64,000 nt of DNA, from positions 186,001 through 250,000 of the forward strand of contig NZ_QPMK01000002.1 in the NCBI RefSeq assembly GCF_003344785.1, given 5' to 3'. Shown one piece after another: positions 16,288 to 25,276 of the stretch. The translations under genes were made by a program, and so were the position numbers. The notes below the pieces were generated by a model that saw only the letters and a list, made by a program, of their open reading frames with translations, did not search any database and was not told the origin of the DNA. This DNA is from Thalassococcus profundi. Its GTDB lineage: Bacteria; Pseudomonadota; Alphaproteobacteria; Rhodobacterales; Rhodobacteraceae. Position 1 is the first letter of the stretch. Each line of letters begins with the position of its first letter.

Positions 16288-16761
16288 TCAAGAGCCCGCG
16301 CCGCCGTCGCGGGCCAGATTCGGGCCCGTGCGGAAATAGCTGACATCGTTGGTGAAGGTGCTGTCGGGCACCAGCCGGATCAGGCGGCCGTCGGGGGCGT
16401 CGATCCGGGCGACGGTCTCGATGAACCACGGATTCCAGGTCTCGGGCGCCCCGAGGTAGCGCGTCAGCAGACGACGGAAGAGCGCGGTGTCCATCGGCTC
16501 GACCGTGGCGGTGCCGTGCAGGCCGAGGTGGCGCAGGCGGCCGGCAGGATTGTCGTACTCCACGATCTCGACCGAGGCGCGGGCGTCGCGGGCCAGCCGC
16601 CGGGCCGAACTGGCACTCTCATCGGACAGCATCCAGAGCGCGTCGTCCTTCCAGGCGTACCAGCAGGGGGCGCTGCGTGGCGCGCCGTCTTCGGAGAGCG
16701 TGCAGAGGATCGCCATCAGCGGCAGGCGCAGGACCTCCTGCGGGTCGAAGCCCTGCGGCAT
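16288..16761 (-). CDS. Pyridoxamine 5'-phosphate oxidase-like (flavin-binding split-barrel) protein
   Basis: The protein is 157 residues. The core MAILCTLSEDGAPRSAPCWYAWKDDALWMLS is the characteristic strand pair of the PNPOx-like split barrel, and the later LHGTATVEPMD segment also fits. Such proteins bind FMN, F420 or heme, so the specific activity is unresolved; it is not close enough to PdxH to call it that enzyme. The ATG shares one base with the ispH stop (TGATG), showing tight coupling. Confidence 0.75.
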   Translation of the reverse strand: MPQGFDPQEVLRLPLMAILCTLSEDGAPRSAPCWYAWKDDALWMLSDESASSARRLARDARASVEIVEYDNPAGRLRHLGLHGTATVEPMDTALFRRLLTRYLGAPETWNPWFIETVARIDAPDGRLIRLVPDSTFTNDVSYFRTGPNLARDGGAGS

Positions 16762-17711
16762 CAGGCCGGTTCGCGCAGCACGCGGGGGACCTTGAACTCG
16801 ACGTTTTCCTGCGCCGTCTCGACCTTCTTCACCGTCACGTCGTAGCGCGCGCGGAAGGCGTCGATCACCTCGTCGATCAGCACCTCGGGGGCGCTGGCCC
16901 CGGCGGTGATACCCACCGACGCGATGCCTTCGAGCGCCCGCCAGTCGATGTTCTCGGCCCGCATCACCAGCTGGCTGTAGGCGCAGCCGGCCTTGCGGCC
17001 GACCTCGACCAGCCGTTGCGAATTGGAGGAATTGGGTGCACCGACCACCAGCATGGCATCGCAGTCGGGCGCCATCGCCTTGACCGCTTCCTGCCGGTTG
17101 GTGGTGGCATAGCAGATGTCTTCCTTGTGCGGGCCAACGATCGCCGGGAACCGGTCCTTCAGCGCCGCAACGATATCGGACGTGTCATCGACCGACAGCG
17201 TGGTCTGAGTGACGAAGGCGAGCTTTTCCGGATCACGCACCTCGACCGTCGCCACGTCCTCGACGGTTTCCACCAGCAGCACCTCGCCAGGAGGCAACTG
17301 GCCCATCGTGCCGATGGTTTCGGGATGGCCCGCATGGCCGATCATGATCATCTGCAACCCGTTCTCGGCATGGCGCGCGGCCTCTATGTGGACCTTGCTG
17401 ACCAGCGGACAGGTAGCGTCGACATAGACCATTTCGCGCTTCGCCGCCTCGGCGGGCACGGCCTTGGGCACGCCGTGGGCGGAAAAGATCACTGGCCGGT
17501 CCGGCGGACAGTCGTCCAGCTCCTCGACGAATACCGCGCCCTGGTCACGCAGGGCATCCACCACGAACTTGTTGTGCACGATCTCGTGGCGCACGTAGAC
17601 CGGAGCGCCCCATTTCTGCAGCGCCATCTCGACGATCTTGATCGCGCGGTCCACGCCGGCGCAGAATCCGCGCGGTGCGGCAAGGTAAAGGGTCAGCGGT
17701 GGCTTGGTCAT
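16761..17711 (-). CDS. ispH: 4-hydroxy-3-methylbut-2-enyl diphosphate reductase
   Basis: IspH (LytB) carries out the last step of the MEP pathway, reducing HMBPP to IPP and DMAPP with a [4Fe-4S] cluster. It is 316 residues. The three cluster cysteines are C17 (PRGFCAGV), C101 (DATCPLV) and C200 ([11 protein letters not shown]). Substrate histidines sit in [10 protein letters not shown] and FSAHGVP, and the catalytic glutamate in [10 protein letters not shown]. The start at 17711 has a GGAGG site about 7 bases upstream; an in-frame start at 17780 is not needed. It heads the minus-strand train and is divergent from the cytochrome c gene. Confidence 0.97.
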   Translation of the reverse strand: MTKPPLTLYLAAPRGFCAGVDRAIKIVEMALQKWGAPVYVRHEIVHNKFVVDALRDQGAVFVEELDDCPPDRPVIFSAHGVPKAVPAEAAKREMVYVDATCPLVSKVHIEAARHAENGLQMIMIGHAGHPETIGTMGQLPPGEVLLVETVEDVATVEVRDPEKLAFVTQTTLSVDDTSDIVAALKDRFPAIVGPHKEDICYATTNRQEAVKAMAPDCDAMLVVGAPNSSNSQRLVEVGRKAGCAYSQLVMRAENIDWRALEGIASVGITAGASAPEVLIDEVIDAFRARYDVTVKKVETAQENVEFKVPRVLREPA

Positions 17712-17849
17712 TTCTGGCCTCCTGAGTTCCTCCAGACCTAAGCAAAGCGGGTCCACCCGTCCAGAGGCATTGCCGGTCACGGCGATGTGAGTGGCCTGCC
17801 CCCTGCTGGAAGCTGCAAAGCTGCGTTGGTTCCAACCTCAGGAGTGACC

Positions 17850-18284
17850 ATGCTGCGCCCGATCCTCGCCACCGTTGCGATTTTTGCCCCGTCCACCGTG
17901 CTGGCCCAGGGGCTTCTGCCCTATACCGATGCCGCGCGCGTGGCCGCCGGAGCGGAACTCTACGCAGAGAACTGCGCGTCCTGCCACGGCGCGGACCTGC
18001 AGGGGCAGCCGAACTGGAAGGTGCGCGACGCCGACGGCTACCTGCCGGCCCCGCCGCACGACGTGACCGGGCACACCTGGCACCATCCCGATACGCAGTT
18101 GATCGACATCGTGTCGCGCGGCACCGAGGCAATCGTCGGCAACGGCTACGCATCCCGGATGATCGGTTACGGCGAGATCCTGTCGGACCAGGAGATTCGC
18201 GACGTTCTGGCCTATATCAAGAGCACCTGGCCTGCCGAGGTGATCGAGATGCACAACGACATCAACGCGCGGTCGGGCAGCTGA
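17850..18284 (+). CDS. Periplasmic cytochrome c (class I, mono-heme)
   Basis: This encodes 144 residues: a Sec signal peptide (1-19, cleaved after LAQ or VLA), then one heme-c motif CASCH (42-46). The later GYASRMIGYGEILSDQEIRDVLAYIKSTWP gives the axial methionine and C-terminal helix of class I cytochromes. The segment WHHPDTQLIDIVSRGT is typical of cytochromes linked to copper-oxidase or dehydrogenase chains. The ATG at 17850 follows an AGGAG site 6 bases upstream. The partner is not evident. It is 4 bases from the convergent YqaA stop. Confidence 0.88.
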   Translation: MLRPILATVAIFAPSTVLAQGLLPYTDAARVAAGAELYAENCASCHGADLQGQPNWKVRDADGYLPAPPHDVTGHTWHHPDTQLIDIVSRGTEAIVGNGYASRMIGYGEILSDQEIRDVLAYIKSTWPAEVIEMHNDINARSGS

Positions 18285-18288
18285 GCCG

Positions 18289-18732
18289 TCAGGCACCCGA
18301 GGCCGACGCCGTGGCCCAGGCCACCGCGATATAGCGGCCGGTCTTGGCAAGGCTCACCAGCAGCACGAACAGCCAGACCGGCGTACGCATCATGCCCGCG
18401 ACGACGGTGAAGGCGTCCCCAAGCGGCGCCCAGCTCAGCAACAGCGTCCAGACGCCCCAGCGGCGGTACCAGCCCTGCGCGCGGTCCAGCTGCGCCGGCG
18501 TCACCGGGAACCAGCGGCGGTCGCGGAACCGCTCTATCCCCGCGCCCATCACGTAGTTCACGCAGGCGCCAAGGATGTTGCCGACGCTGGCAAACAGTAC
18601 CAGCAGCCACACCGCCGCGTCTTCACGCAACTGCATGGCCACGAACACGATTTCGGACTGGAACGGCAGCAGGGTGGCCGCGCCGAAGGCCGTTGCGAAC
18701 AGCACCCCGAGCGCGGTCAACTCTGCCATCAT
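18289..18732 (-). CDS. YqaA-family inner-membrane protein (SNARE-associated/VTT-like)
   Basis: This encodes 147 residues with four hydrophobic segments. The motifs LPFQSEIVFVAMQL, FASVGNILGACVNYVMG and LLSWAPLGDAFTVVAGMMR match the YqaA branch of the DedA/VTT superfamily, the last being the conserved G-D-x-[FL] loop. DedA relatives are implicated in lipid scrambling and membrane homeostasis; the exact role of YqaA is unknown. Two adjacent ATGs (18732, 18729) are possible starts. Confidence 0.85.
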   Translation of the reverse strand: MMAELTALGVLFATAFGAATLLPFQSEIVFVAMQLREDAAVWLLVLFASVGNILGACVNYVMGAGIERFRDRRWFPVTPAQLDRAQGWYRRWGVWTLLLSWAPLGDAFTVVAGMMRTPVWLFVLLVSLAKTGRYIAVAWATASASGA

Positions 18733-18760
18733 CGCGGGAAACCCGCGTCAGGCCGGGCGA

Positions 18761-19336
18761 TCAATTGCCGCCGCTGGCCACTTCGAAGTTACGCTCTTGC
18801 GGCACGTCGCGAGGCGGGCGGCCGATCACGTCCTTGAGCTCGTCGAGTTCGATGAAGTTGTCGGCCTGGCGACGCAACTCGTCGGCGATCATCGGCGGCT
18901 GGCTGCGGATGGTCGACACGACCGACACGCGCACGCCCTGGCGCTGCAGCGATTCGACCAGCGGACGGAAATCCCCATCGCCCGAGAACAGCACGATGTG
19001 ATCGACGCGCGGCGCCAGTTCCATCGCGTCGACGGTCAGCTCGATGTCCATGTTGCCCTTGACCTTACGCCGACCCTGGCTGTCGGTGTATTCCTTGGCC
19101 GGTTTGGTCACCATGGTGAAACCGTTGTAGTGCAGCCAGTCTACCAGCGGGCGGATCGGAGAATACTCGTCATTTTCCAAAAGAGCCGTGTAGTAGAAGG
19201 CGCGCAGCATCTTGCCCCGACGCACGAATTCCTGGCGCAGAAGCTTGTAGTCGATATCGAACCCAAGCGCCTTGGCTGCGGCGTAGAGGTTCGACCCGTC
19301 TATGAACAGCGCCAGCCGTTCGTCCTTGTAAAACAT
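18761..19336 (-). CDS. NYN domain protein (LabA/DUF88 family, PIN-like fold)
   Basis: The protein is 191 residues. The NYN (PIN-like) nuclease fold is shown by ALFIDGSNLY (Asp13 region), KGNMDIELTVDAM and IVLFSGDGDFRPLVESLQRQGVRV, which carry the conserved acidic cluster. Family members are predicted or shown RNases or RNA-binding proteins. The start at 19336 is chosen because MFYKDERLALFIDG is compact and follows AGGAC; an upstream in-frame start at 19495 would run through the folK promoter. It is divergent from folK. The C-terminus (FEVASGGN) is probably disordered. Confidence 0.85.
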   Translation of the reverse strand: MFYKDERLALFIDGSNLYAAAKALGFDIDYKLLRQEFVRRGKMLRAFYYTALLENDEYSPIRPLVDWLHYNGFTMVTKPAKEYTDSQGRRKVKGNMDIELTVDAMELAPRVDHIVLFSGDGDFRPLVESLQRQGVRVSVVSTIRSQPPMIADELRRQADNFIELDELKDVIGRPPRDVPQERNFEVASGGN

Positions 19337-19477
19337 CAAAATGTCCTTTCGATAAATAGGGAAAGCCGGGGGTCCGTGAGTGGCGATGTTCGTGAGTGAG
19401 TATTGGCCTTCCACTGTGGCGGAAAATAGGTAAAAGCAAATCCGCTTCAAGTAATCTAATGAGAAAAGGATACGCAT

Positions 19478-20062
19478 ATTCCACCCGACGGACAAGAAAT
19501 TCTGATTGCCCTAGGGTCAAACCTTGGGGTGAGCGCAAGATCGCCGACACAAACACTGGTTGCATGCCTCGCGGCTTTTCCTGCGGCTGGACTGCGCTTG
19601 AGACGGCTGAGCCGTTTTTTTTCAACACCTTGCTTTCCGCCGGGCGCGGGCCCCGATTACGTGAACGCCGCGGCCGTGCTGACCGCTTCGGGAACCGCTG
19701 GCGAAATTCTGCGCAAATTGCATGACGTGGAGGCATCTTTTGGGCGGGAGCGCTGCGAACGATGGGGCATGCGGACGCTCGACCTCGATCTTCTGGGCGT
19801 CGGATCGCAGGTTTTGCCCGACCGCGCGACTTACGAATCATGGTCCAGCCTGCCCTTGGACCAGCAGCGGGAGCGCACGCCCGACCGGCTGATCCTGCCG
19901 CATCCGCGTTTGCACGAACGCGCATTCGTGCTTGTGCCCCTGGCCGATGTTGCGCCAGACTGGGTGCATCCGGTCTTGCACCGGTCCGTGTCGGCCCTGT
20001 GCGACGCGCTTCCTCCCGAAGCGCGCGCAGAGGTGGTGCCGAGCGCCGATATCGGCTTGTAA
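19478..20062 (+). CDS. folK: HPPK, 2-amino-4-hydroxy-6-hydroxymethyldihydropteridine diphosphokinase (probable ATT start)
   Basis: FolK transfers pyrophosphate from ATP to the pterin in folate synthesis. The conserved N-terminus [10 protein letters not shown] lies upstream of the first ATG or GTG that could start a full protein: the GTG at 19529 falls inside it (the V after SNLG) and would delete strand beta-1. The frame is open only from 19463, and the one codon well placed behind an SD is ATT at 19478 (AAGGA, 7-base spacing), giving 194 residues. Other hallmarks are intact: [28 protein letters not shown] (substrate Arg/Asp residues) and [20 protein letters not shown] at 19502 is an alternative start. 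Confidence 0.85.
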   Translation: MPPDGQEILIALGSNLGVSARSPTQTLVACLAAFPAAGLRLRRLSRFFSTPCFPPGAGPDYVNAAAVLTASGTAGEILRKLHDVEASFGRERCERWGMRTLDLDLLGVGSQVLPDRATYESWSSLPLDQQRERTPDRLILPHPRLHERAFVLVPLADVAPDWVHPVLHRSVSALCDALPPEARAEVVPSADIGL

Positions 20063-20126
20063 ATCCGGCAGTCGCGCGTTAGGTATTCACCTTCTGACGG
20101 CGACCCGACTGATATTGGAGTGTTCC

Positions 20127-20480
20127 ATGGCCCGCGTGACGGTAGAAGATTGCGTTGACAAAGTTCCCAACCGGTTCGAGCTGGTGATGCTTGCCGCGCA
20201 CCGTGCCCGCGAAATTTCCTCGGGCGCCGCGATCACCGTGGACCGCGACAACGACAAGAACCCGGTCGTGTCGCTGCGCGAAATCGCTGACGAGACCCAG
20301 TCCGCCGACGAGCTGCGCGAGCGTCTGATCGAATCGAACCAGACCCAGATCGAGGTCGACGAACCCGAAGAGGACGCAATGGCGCTGCTCATGGGATCCG
20401 AACCCGACAAGCCCGCCGACGACGACATGTCCGAGGAAAAGCTGCTGCGCGCCCTGATGGAGGCGCAAGGCCAGGGGTGA
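20127..20480 (+). CDS. rpoZ: RNA polymerase omega subunit
   Basis: This is a 117-residue protein beginning [33 protein letters not shown], the invariant omega N-terminal fold. It assists RNAP assembly and, with beta', forms a ppGpp site. The C-terminal half is acidic and probably flexible. The ATG has GGAG about 7 bases upstream. It precedes rsh (33 bases), the same pairing as rpoZ-spoT in E. coli, joining an RNAP ppGpp sensor and the ppGpp enzyme. Confidence 0.96.
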   Translation: MARVTVEDCVDKVPNRFELVMLAAHRAREISSGAAITVDRDNDKNPVVSLREIADETQSADELRERLIESNQTQIEVDEPEEDAMALLMGSEPDKPADDDMSEEKLLRALMEAQGQG

Positions 20481-20512
20481 TCCCGCGCCGAGGCTCAGGT
20501 TGAGGACCTCCC

Positions 20513-22654
20513 ATGATCGCGGCCGAAGACCTGATTGCCCTCGTACGCAACTACAATCCAAAGACCGACGAAAAACGCATCCGCGCCGCCTATGATTACG
20601 GCAAGCGGATGCACGAAGGCCAGCAACGCCAATCGGGCGAGCCGTACTTCACCCATCCGGTGTCGGTGGCGGCGATCCTGACAGAGCAACAGCTCGACGA
20701 TGCCACGATCATCACCGCGCTGTTGCACGACACGATCGAAGACACCAAATCGACCTATGCCGAGATCGCTGAGCGTTTCGGCACCGAGGTGGCCGACCTC
20801 GTCGACGGCGTGACCAAGCTGACCAACCTGCAACTCTCCAGCTCCGAGACCAAGCAGGCCGAGAACTTCCGCAAGCTTTTCATGGCCATGTCCAAGGACC
20901 TGCGGGTGATCCTGGTCAAGCTCGCCGACCGGCTACACAACATGCGCACGATCAAGGCGATGCGCAGCGAAAAGCAGGTGCAGAAGGCGCGCGAGACCAT
21001 GGATATCTATGCGCCGCTCGCGGGTCGCATGGGCATGCAGTGGATGCGCGAGGAACTCGAGGACCTGGCGTTCCGGGTGCTCAATCCCGAGGGCCGCGCG
21101 TCGATCATCCGGCGCTTCATCACCCTGCAAAAAGAGGCCGGCGACGTGATCCACCGGATCACCAGCGACATGCGCGCCGAACTCGACAAGGCCAAGATCG
21201 AGGCAGACGTCTTCGGCCGCGCGAAAAAGCCCTATTCGATCTGGCGTAAGATGCAGGAAAAGGACATGGGCTTTTCGCGCCTGTCCGACATCTACGGGTT
21301 TCGCGTCATCACCCGGACCGAGATGGACTGCTACCGTGCGCTCGGCACGATCCACCAGCGCTGGCGCGCCGTGCCGGGGCGGTTCAAGGATTACGTCAGC
21401 CAGCCCAAGTCGAACGGCTACCGCAGCATCCACACCACCGTGTCGGGCCGCGACGGCAAGCGGGTCGAGGTGCAGATTCGCACCCGCCAGATGCACGATG
21501 TCGCCGAAACCGGCGTCGCCGCGCATTGGTCCTACCGCGACGGCGTGCGGTCCAAGAACCCGTTTGCCGTCGACCCGGCGCGCTGGATCTCGTCGCTCAC
21601 AGAACAGTTCACCGCCGAAGAGGATCACGAGGATTTCCTCGAGGCGGTCAAGCTCGAGATGTACACCGACCAGGTGTTCTGCTTCACCCCCAAGGGCGAC
21701 GTGGTGAAACTGCCGCGCGGCGCGACGCCGCTGGATTTCGCCTATGCGATTCACACCCGCATCGGGTCCGCTTGCGTCGGCGCCAAGGTCGACGGGCTGC
21801 GGGTGCCGCTCTGGACCCGGATGAAGAACGGCCAGTCGGTCGAGATCATCACCGCCGAAGGCCAGACACCGCAGGCGACCTGGCTCGACATTGCCACCAC
21901 CGGCAAAGCAAAAAGCGCCATTCGCCGCGCCCTGCGCGAGGCCAACCGCGAACGCTTCATCAAGCTGGGGCACGAACTGGCGCGCTCGGCCTTCGAACAT
22001 GTCGGCAAGAAGGCCAGCGACAAGGTGCTGGAACGCGCCGCCCGCACCCTGCGGCTCGACGATGCCGACACGGTGCTGGCGCGGCTGGGCAGCGCCGAAC
22101 TGACCGCGCGCGAGGTGGTGCAGGCGGTCTATCCCGATCTCGCGCCGCAGAAATCCGGCGACGTGGACATCAACCGCGCCGTCATCGGCCTGACCCACGG
22201 GCAGGGTTTCACCCGGGCGCGCTGCTGCCAGCCGCTGCCGGGCGAACGAATCGTCGGACTGACCCATCGCGGCAGCGGCGTGATCGTGCACACCATCGAC
22301 TGCGCCGCCCTGGCCGAGGCCGAGGAACAGCCCGGCCGCTGGATCGACCTGCACTGGGCCTCGGGCAACCATCCGGCAGGCTACGCCGTGACCCTCGATC
22401 TGACCATCGGCAACGATGCCGGCGTCCTGGGACGGATTTGCACATTGATCGGAGAGCAGAAGGCCAATATCTCGAACCTGCAATTCGTGGACCGCAAACC
22501 CGATTTCTTCCGATTGCTGCTGGATGTCGAACTGCGCGACGTTGAGCATCTGCATTCGCTGATGTCGGCCCTGGACGCGGAGAGCGATGTCGCTTCGATC
22601 GAACGCAGGCGCGATCCGGCTCTGGCCCTGGGCGCCGCGGCCGCGGCCGAGTAG
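20513..22654 (+). CDS. rsh: Bifunctional (p)ppGpp synthetase/hydrolase (RelA/SpoT homologue)
   Basis: The protein is 713 residues. The HD hydrolase domain (about 25-180) has H48, the HD pair 72-73 and the ED pair 76-77, so hydrolysis is likely active. The synthetase domain (about 235-355) contains KPYSIWRKMQ and RVEVQIRT. It is followed by TGS (about 385-445, VFCFTPKGDVVKLPRGATPLDFAY), a helical/zinc-finger-type region with RARCCQPLPG and a C-terminal ACT domain (about 635-705). It makes and degrades (p)ppGpp in the stringent response; a single Rsh is usual in alphaproteobacteria. GAGG precedes the ATG. Confidence 0.96.
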   Translation: MIAAEDLIALVRNYNPKTDEKRIRAAYDYGKRMHEGQQRQSGEPYFTHPVSVAAILTEQQLDDATIITALLHDTIEDTKSTYAEIAERFGTEVADLVDGVTKLTNLQLSSSETKQAENFRKLFMAMSKDLRVILVKLADRLHNMRTIKAMRSEKQVQKARETMDIYAPLAGRMGMQWMREELEDLAFRVLNPEGRASIIRRFITLQKEAGDVIHRITSDMRAELDKAKIEADVFGRAKKPYSIWRKMQEKDMGFSRLSDIYGFRVITRTEMDCYRALGTIHQRWRAVPGRFKDYVSQPKSNGYRSIHTTVSGRDGKRVEVQIRTRQMHDVAETGVAAHWSYRDGVRSKNPFAVDPARWISSLTEQFTAEEDHEDFLEAVKLEMYTDQVFCFTPKGDVVKLPRGATPLDFAYAIHTRIGSACVGAKVDGLRVPLWTRMKNGQSVEIITAEGQTPQATWLDIATTGKAKSAIRRALREANRERFIKLGHELARSAFEHVGKKASDKVLERAARTLRLDDADTVLARLGSAELTAREVVQAVYPDLAPQKSGDVDINRAVIGLTHGQGFTRARCCQPLPGERIVGLTHRGSGVIVHTIDCAALAEAEEQPGRWIDLHWASGNHPAGYAVTLDLTIGNDAGVLGRICTLIGEQKANISNLQFVDRKPDFFRLLLDVELRDVEHLHSLMSALDAESDVASIERRRDPALALGAAAAAE

Positions 22655-22681
22655 CGCGGGAAAGAAAGGACAGGGCACTTC

Positions 22682-23332
22682 GTGTTCAAGCGCCGGGACA
22701 GACGGCCCCTTTGGAAGGCACTCCTGCAAGCGCTCTGGCCGCGTGGCGGCTGGGGGCGTGCGGCGCGCTATGTCCAGCATCGGCTGCACCGGCTGCCCGA
22801 TCCGCCGGAAAAGATCGCCCGCGGCATCTTCGCCGGCGTGTTCACCACGTTCACGCCCTTCTACGGCCTGCATTTCTTTATCGCCGCCGGGCTGGCCTGG
22901 ATCATGCGCGGCAATATCGTCGCCGCCCTGCTGGGCACATTCTTCGGCAACCCGCTGACCTACGTGCCCATCGGCGTCGTCGCGATGAAGACCGGGCACT
23001 GGATGCTGGGGCTCGACCATCCCGAGGGCGTGCACCGGTCGATCGGGCGCAAGTTCGTCGAGGCCGGGCGCGACCTGACCGACAATTTCTACGCCATCTT
23101 CACCGACAAGACCGCCAATTGGCAGGACCTGTCGATCTTCTACTACGAGGTCTTCTGGCCCTACCTGGTCGGCGGCATCGTGCCCGGCATCGTCACCGCG
23201 CTGATCTGCTACTATGTCTCGGTGCCGCTGATCCGCGTCTACCAGAAGCGCCGCCGCGGCGCGATCATGGCCAAGTTCGTGGCGCTCAAGAAAAAGAAGA
23301 AACAGGCTGACGGCGGCGCCTCGTCGGACTAG
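22682..23332 (+). CDS. DUF2062 membrane protein
   Basis: This encodes 216 residues with a GTG start at 22682. DUF2062 is recognised by SPEKIARG-like [29 protein letters not shown] and the [11 protein letters not shown] segment. There are two to three membrane helices in the first half and one near 165-190, with a basic cytoplasmic tail (VALKKKKKQ). The function is unknown. It lies between rsh (27 bases) and pdxJ (28 bases) on the same strand, an arrangement I would expect to be co-transcribed. Confidence 0.8.
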   Translation: MFKRRDRRPLWKALLQALWPRGGWGRAARYVQHRLHRLPDPPEKIARGIFAGVFTTFTPFYGLHFFIAAGLAWIMRGNIVAALLGTFFGNPLTYVPIGVVAMKTGHWMLGLDHPEGVHRSIGRKFVEAGRDLTDNFYAIFTDKTANWQDLSIFYYEVFWPYLVGGIVPGIVTALICYYVSVPLIRVYQKRRRGAIMAKFVALKKKKKQADGGASSD

Positions 23333-23360
23333 GTTCGCGGCAAACCTCTTGAGGGCCGCC

Positions 23361-24113
23361 ATGACTGAATTTGCCGGACGCCTGCGCCTGGGCGTCAACA
23401 TCGACCACGTCGCCACCGTGCGCAACGCCCGCGGCAGCGCCTATCCCGACCCCCTGCGCGCCGCGAAGCTGGCCGAAGAGGCCGGCGCCGACGGCATCAC
23501 CGCGCATCTGCGCGAAGACCGACGCCACATCTCGGATGCGGACATCGAAGGCTTGGTTGAGAGGCTGACCGTTCCGCTCAACTTCGAGATGGCCGCCACC
23601 GACGAGATGCAGAAGATCGCCCTGCGCCACAAACCGCACGCGGTCTGCATCGTCCCGGAAAAGCGCGAGGAACGCACCACCGAAGGCGGGCTCGAGGTCG
23701 CGCGCGAGGAAAACCGTCTGGCGCATTTTATCGCTCCCCTGCGCGAGGCCGGCTGCCGCGTCTCGATCTTCATCGCCGCCGATCCCGCCCAGATCGAAGC
23801 GGCGCACCGCATCGGCGCCGAGGTGATCGAACTGCACACCGGCGCCTATTGCGACTTCCACGCCGAGGGCGACTTTGCCGCCCGCGACGCCGAACTCGAC
23901 CGGCTGAGCGACATGGCCGCCATGGCCCACGACCTCGGACTCGAGGTCCATGCCGGCCACGGGCTGACCTACGACACCGTCACCCCCATCGCAGCGCTGC
24001 CGCAGGTGATGGAGCTCAACATCGGCCATTTCCTGATCGGCGAATCGATCTTCCGCGGCTTGCAACCCGCCATTGCCGAGATGCGCCGCCTGATGGACGC
24101 GGCCCGCGCCTGA
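23361..24113 (+). CDS. pdxJ: Pyridoxine 5'-phosphate synthase
   Basis: PdxJ condenses 1-deoxy-xylulose 5-phosphate with 3-amino-2-oxopropyl phosphate to give pyridoxine 5'-phosphate. It is 250 residues, a TIM barrel. Motifs are [18 protein letters not shown] at the N-terminus (catalytic His), [30 protein letters not shown] (catalytic Glu) and [15 protein letters not shown], with [14 protein letters not shown] at the phosphate site. The ATG at 23361 follows GAGG with good spacing; a TTG start at 23349 is less likely. It is grouped with acpS as in many proteobacteria, here with a deaminase gene in between. Confidence 0.97.
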   Translation: MTEFAGRLRLGVNIDHVATVRNARGSAYPDPLRAAKLAEEAGADGITAHLREDRRHISDADIEGLVERLTVPLNFEMAATDEMQKIALRHKPHAVCIVPEKREERTTEGGLEVAREENRLAHFIAPLREAGCRVSIFIAADPAQIEAAHRIGAEVIELHTGAYCDFHAEGDFAARDAELDRLSDMAAMAHDLGLEVHAGHGLTYDTVTPIAALPQVMELNIGHFLIGESIFRGLQPAIAEMRRLMDAARA

Positions 24114-24116
24114 GCC

Positions 24117-24575
24117 ATGTCGCTGACCGTCCTCGAACAGCAGGCGCTCGACGCGGTGATCGACATGGCCTGCGCCCGTTTCGTCCCGGGGCAGGGGCCG
24201 GTCTTCACCGCCGCCGTCGTGCAGGGCGACACCGTGCTGACGCTCGATGCCAACGAGGTCTCGGAAAGCTGCGACCCCTCGCGCCATGCCGAAGTCGCGG
24301 CCATCGCCCGTGCCGCCGAACGCCTTGGCCGGACGGATCTTTCGGGCTGCACGCTGATCGCCTCCATGCAACCCTGCGAGATGTGCCTTGCCGCCATGCG
24401 CTGGTCGGGCATCGACCGGCTGGTCTTCGCCATGCCGCAGGAAGACGCGCCCGCGTTCTTCCAGTTTCCCGGCCTCACGCTCGACGACTTCGCCCGCGCC
24501 GCAAAAACCCCGTTCCACTGGCATGGCGGCATCGGCAAGGACCGCGTCGCGCATATCTACAAGGACGCGCCATGA
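24117..24575 (+). CDS. Nucleoside/base deaminase of the zinc-dependent CDA fold
   Basis: The protein is 152 residues with the deaminase zinc site: HAE (in [12 protein letters not shown]) and PCEMC (in [12 protein letters not shown]). The size and the C-terminal region ([19 protein letters not shown]) differ from TadA, and the usual PFGAV before the active site is replaced by PVFTAAVV. It may be a guanine- or other base-deaminase relative; the substrate cannot be assigned. It starts 3 bases after pdxJ and its stop overlaps the acpS start (ATGA), so it is embedded in the pdxJ-acpS operon. Confidence 0.8.
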   Translation: MSLTVLEQQALDAVIDMACARFVPGQGPVFTAAVVQGDTVLTLDANEVSESCDPSRHAEVAAIARAAERLGRTDLSGCTLIASMQPCEMCLAAMRWSGIDRLVFAMPQEDAPAFFQFPGLTLDDFARAAKTPFHWHGGIGKDRVAHIYKDAP

Positions 24576-24985
24576 TCCTCGGCATCGGCACCGATCTGGC
24601 GAACATCGACCGCATCGCCGCGACGCTCGACCGCTTCGGCGACCGCTTTCGCAACCGCGTCTTCACCGACACCGAGCAGCGCAAGGCCGAGCGCCGCGCC
24701 GACACGCCCGGCACCTACGCCAAACGCTGGGCCGCGAAGGAAGCCTGCTCCAAGGCCCTGGGCACCGGCCTGCGCATGGGCATCGCCTGGAAGGACATGG
24801 CGGTGAGCAACCTTTCCACCGGTCAGCCGGTGATGCAGGTCACCGGCTGGGCCGCCGACCGGCTGGCGGCCATGACCCCGCCCGGCCACGTTGCGATCAT
24901 CCACGTCACGCTCACCGACGACCATCCCTGGGCGCAGGCCTTTATCCTGATCGAGGCGCGTCCCATCGCCCAGGCCCCCGACTGA
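24572..24985 (+). CDS. acpS: Holo-[acyl-carrier-protein] synthase
   Basis: AcpS transfers 4'-phosphopantetheine from CoA to acyl carrier protein. It is 137 residues: [12 protein letters not shown] carries the Mg-binding Asp and [12 protein letters not shown] and [18 protein letters not shown] give the second metal/CoA motif (W-AAKEA). The ATG overlaps the deaminase stop. The C-terminal tail is a little longer than usual. No lepB or rnc follows; a hairpin repeat element comes next. Confidence 0.95.
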   Translation: MILGIGTDLANIDRIAATLDRFGDRFRNRVFTDTEQRKAERRADTPGTYAKRWAAKEACSKALGTGLRMGIAWKDMAVSNLSTGQPVMQVTGWAADRLAAMTPPGHVAIIHVTLTDDHPWAQAFILIEARPIAQAPD

Positions 24986-25066
24986 CCCCGTTTCCGCCCC
25001 CAAGACCCCTGCGCGCGCAGAAGACGCTGCATCGCCGCTGGACCGGTCGCCCGACACCCGCCGCCC

Positions 25067-25135
25067 CTTCATCTTGCCGATAAACTCCAGAGAGCACGAG
25101 AGACAGCGTCTCTCGTACCCGCGCGCCGCGCGGGT
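25067..25135 (-). repeat. Dispersed hairpin repeat, copy B
   Basis: Read on the minus strand, a 9-bp stem with a tight loop (25117-25125 with 25127-25135) is followed by ACGAGAGAC/GTCTCTCGT (25096-25104 with 25108-25116) and a tail TTTATCGGCAAGATGAAG. The inner hairpin and flank (29 bases) are identical to copy C, but the tail is of the type in copies D and E, so this copy links the two variants. It is antisense to both flanking genes (acpS and the aminotransferase). Confidence 0.8.
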
Positions 25136-25276
25136 CACACTCGGCAAAATTCAACGATGCGATTTTCCTGCCACAGGTCCCCGAATCCAAAGCGTTTTTC
25201 TGGACGCCTGCCCACCCTTTGCGTATCCTGATCCAAAGCGGGACGGCCATGATCCCGCAATCTGAGGCAGTCGAAT

